In this document: positions 5,313 to 5,797 of the stretch, piece by piece
Position numbering within the stretch: position 1 is the first letter of the stretch
Layout of the letters: each line of letters opens with the position of its first letter
NCBI GenBank assembly: GCA_900551005.1
Contig: URUL01000108.1
Location: 1 to 5,797 of the forward strand
Origin: an uncultured Ruminococcus sp.
GTDB lineage: Bacteria > Bacillota > Clostridia > Oscillospirales > CAG-272
Direction: 5' to 3'
Length of the DNA: 5,797 nucleotides
Translations under genes and position numbers: made by a program
Notes under the pieces: model-generated
The model's input: the letters and a program-made list of their open reading frames with translations, nothing else
What the model was told of the DNA's origin: nothing
Databases searched by the model: none

Positions 5313-5797
5313 ATGAAAAAACTTCTTATTTATCTGAAAAAGTACAAAAAGGAAAGTATTCTCGCGCCTCTTTTCAAGGTTCTTGAGGTGGTTTTCGATC
5401 TGCTTGTACCCATAGTCGTCTCCTATATGATAGACGTCGGTGTAAAAAACGGGGACAAGCCGTATATGGTAAAATGCACTTTGATACTGTTATGCATGGC
5501 GGCGCTTGGTCTCGCCTGTACGTTGGCGGCACAGTTTTTCGCCGCAAAGGCAAGCGTAGGCTTTGCCGCGTCACTGCGACAGGCGGTTTTCGACCATGTT
5601 CAGGGGCTTTCCTTTACCGAGCTTGATACGCTTGGCACCGATACGATCATCACGAGGCTCGGAAGCGATATCAACCAGGTTCAGAACGGTCTGAATCTGG
5701 GGCTCCGGCTGCTTTTGCGCATTCCTTTTATCGTTATCGGTGCGATGATAATGGCTTTTATCATCAATGCAAAGTGCGGCGTTATTTTTGCCGTAAC
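5313..5797 (+). CDS. ABC exporter (MdlB-like fused permease/ATPase), N-terminal part (3' end outside window)
   Basis: The first 161 residues of an ABC-type exporter half-transporter: a cytoplasmic basic start (MKKLLIYLKKYKKE) and the first membrane helices of the type 1 exporter fold. Hydrophobic spans lie near residues 17-40 and 55-80, with two more near the end of the window. The conserved intracellular stretch SLRQAVFDHVQGLSFTELD...TRLGSDINQVQ is typical of MdlA/MdlB/LmrA-like multidrug or lipid exporters. The nucleotide-binding domain would follow outside the window. Such genes often come as adjacent pairs forming heterodimers, so a partner may lie just downstream. GGAG (5297-5300) is 12 nt before the ATG, longer than usual. 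Substrate cannot be predicted. Proximity to aph does not by itself imply a drug-resistance role. Confidence 0.88.
   Translation, partial: MKKLLIYLKKYKKESILAPLFKVLEVVFDLLVPIVVSYMIDVGVKNGDKPYMVKCTLILLCMAALGLACTLAAQFFAAKASVGFAASLRQAVFDHVQGLSFTELDTLGTDTIITRLGSDINQVQNGLNLGLRLLLRIPFIVIGAMIMAFIINAKCGVIFAV

Noticed and set aside
1..5797. Defence system, prophage, insertion sequence or CRISPR array
   Set aside because: All coding space is assigned to recognisable housekeeping or transport families, and I found no direct repeats, transposase, integrase or repeat-spacer pattern.

Overview
This window looks like an ordinary chromosomal segment from a mid-GC Firmicute, most likely an anaerobic Clostridia member (Oscillospirales- or Lachnospirales-like). 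Four things point there: a clostridial-type RecD2 helicase end, a separate YajC with a charged tail, GGAGG-type ribosome binding sites, and good sigma-A-type promoters (TTGACA/TATAAT-like, 17-bp spacers). Genus cannot be read from the sequence. I see no phage, transposase, integrase, CRISPR, tRNA or rRNA signal.

Layout, left to right. (1) 2-589 (+): C-terminal end of a RecD2-type DNA helicase, cut by the window edge. It overlaps by 23 bp with (2) 567-1337 (+), a ComF-family phosphoribosyltransferase-fold protein with an N-terminal cysteine cluster. (3) 1418-2329 (+): a membrane-anchored VanY-type D,D-carboxypeptidase (peptidase M15B). Its strong promoter starts 2 bp after the comF stop, and a perfect inverted repeat overlaps the -10 box. 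(4) 2336-2379: a perfect 44-bp palindrome, best read as a bidirectional terminator shared by the converging vanY and yajC genes. (5) 2400-2840 (-): YajC, an accessory subunit of the Sec translocon, transcribed alone from its own promoter. (6) 2841-3030: a 190-bp AT-rich divergent promoter region. (7) 3031-4383 (+): an RlmD/TrmA-family Fe-S rRNA uracil-C5 methyltransferase, followed after 10 bp by (8) 4394-5179 (+), an APH(3')-like aminoglycoside phosphotransferase. (9) 5180-5312: a short gap containing an in-frame open stretch that may be a gene remnant. (10) 5313-5797 (+): N-terminal membrane domain of an ABC exporter, cut by the window edge.

The genes form several small transcription units: recD2-comF, vanY, yajC, rlmD-aph and the ABC exporter. 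They cover DNA repair/uptake, cell-wall trimming, protein export, ribosome modification with a possible aminoglycoside kinase, and transport. I did not find a convincing new multi-gene system. The most informative non-coding signals are the operator-like repeat at the vanY promoter, the 44-bp palindrome, the small palindrome inside the rlmD promoter spacer, and the possible remnant after aph.
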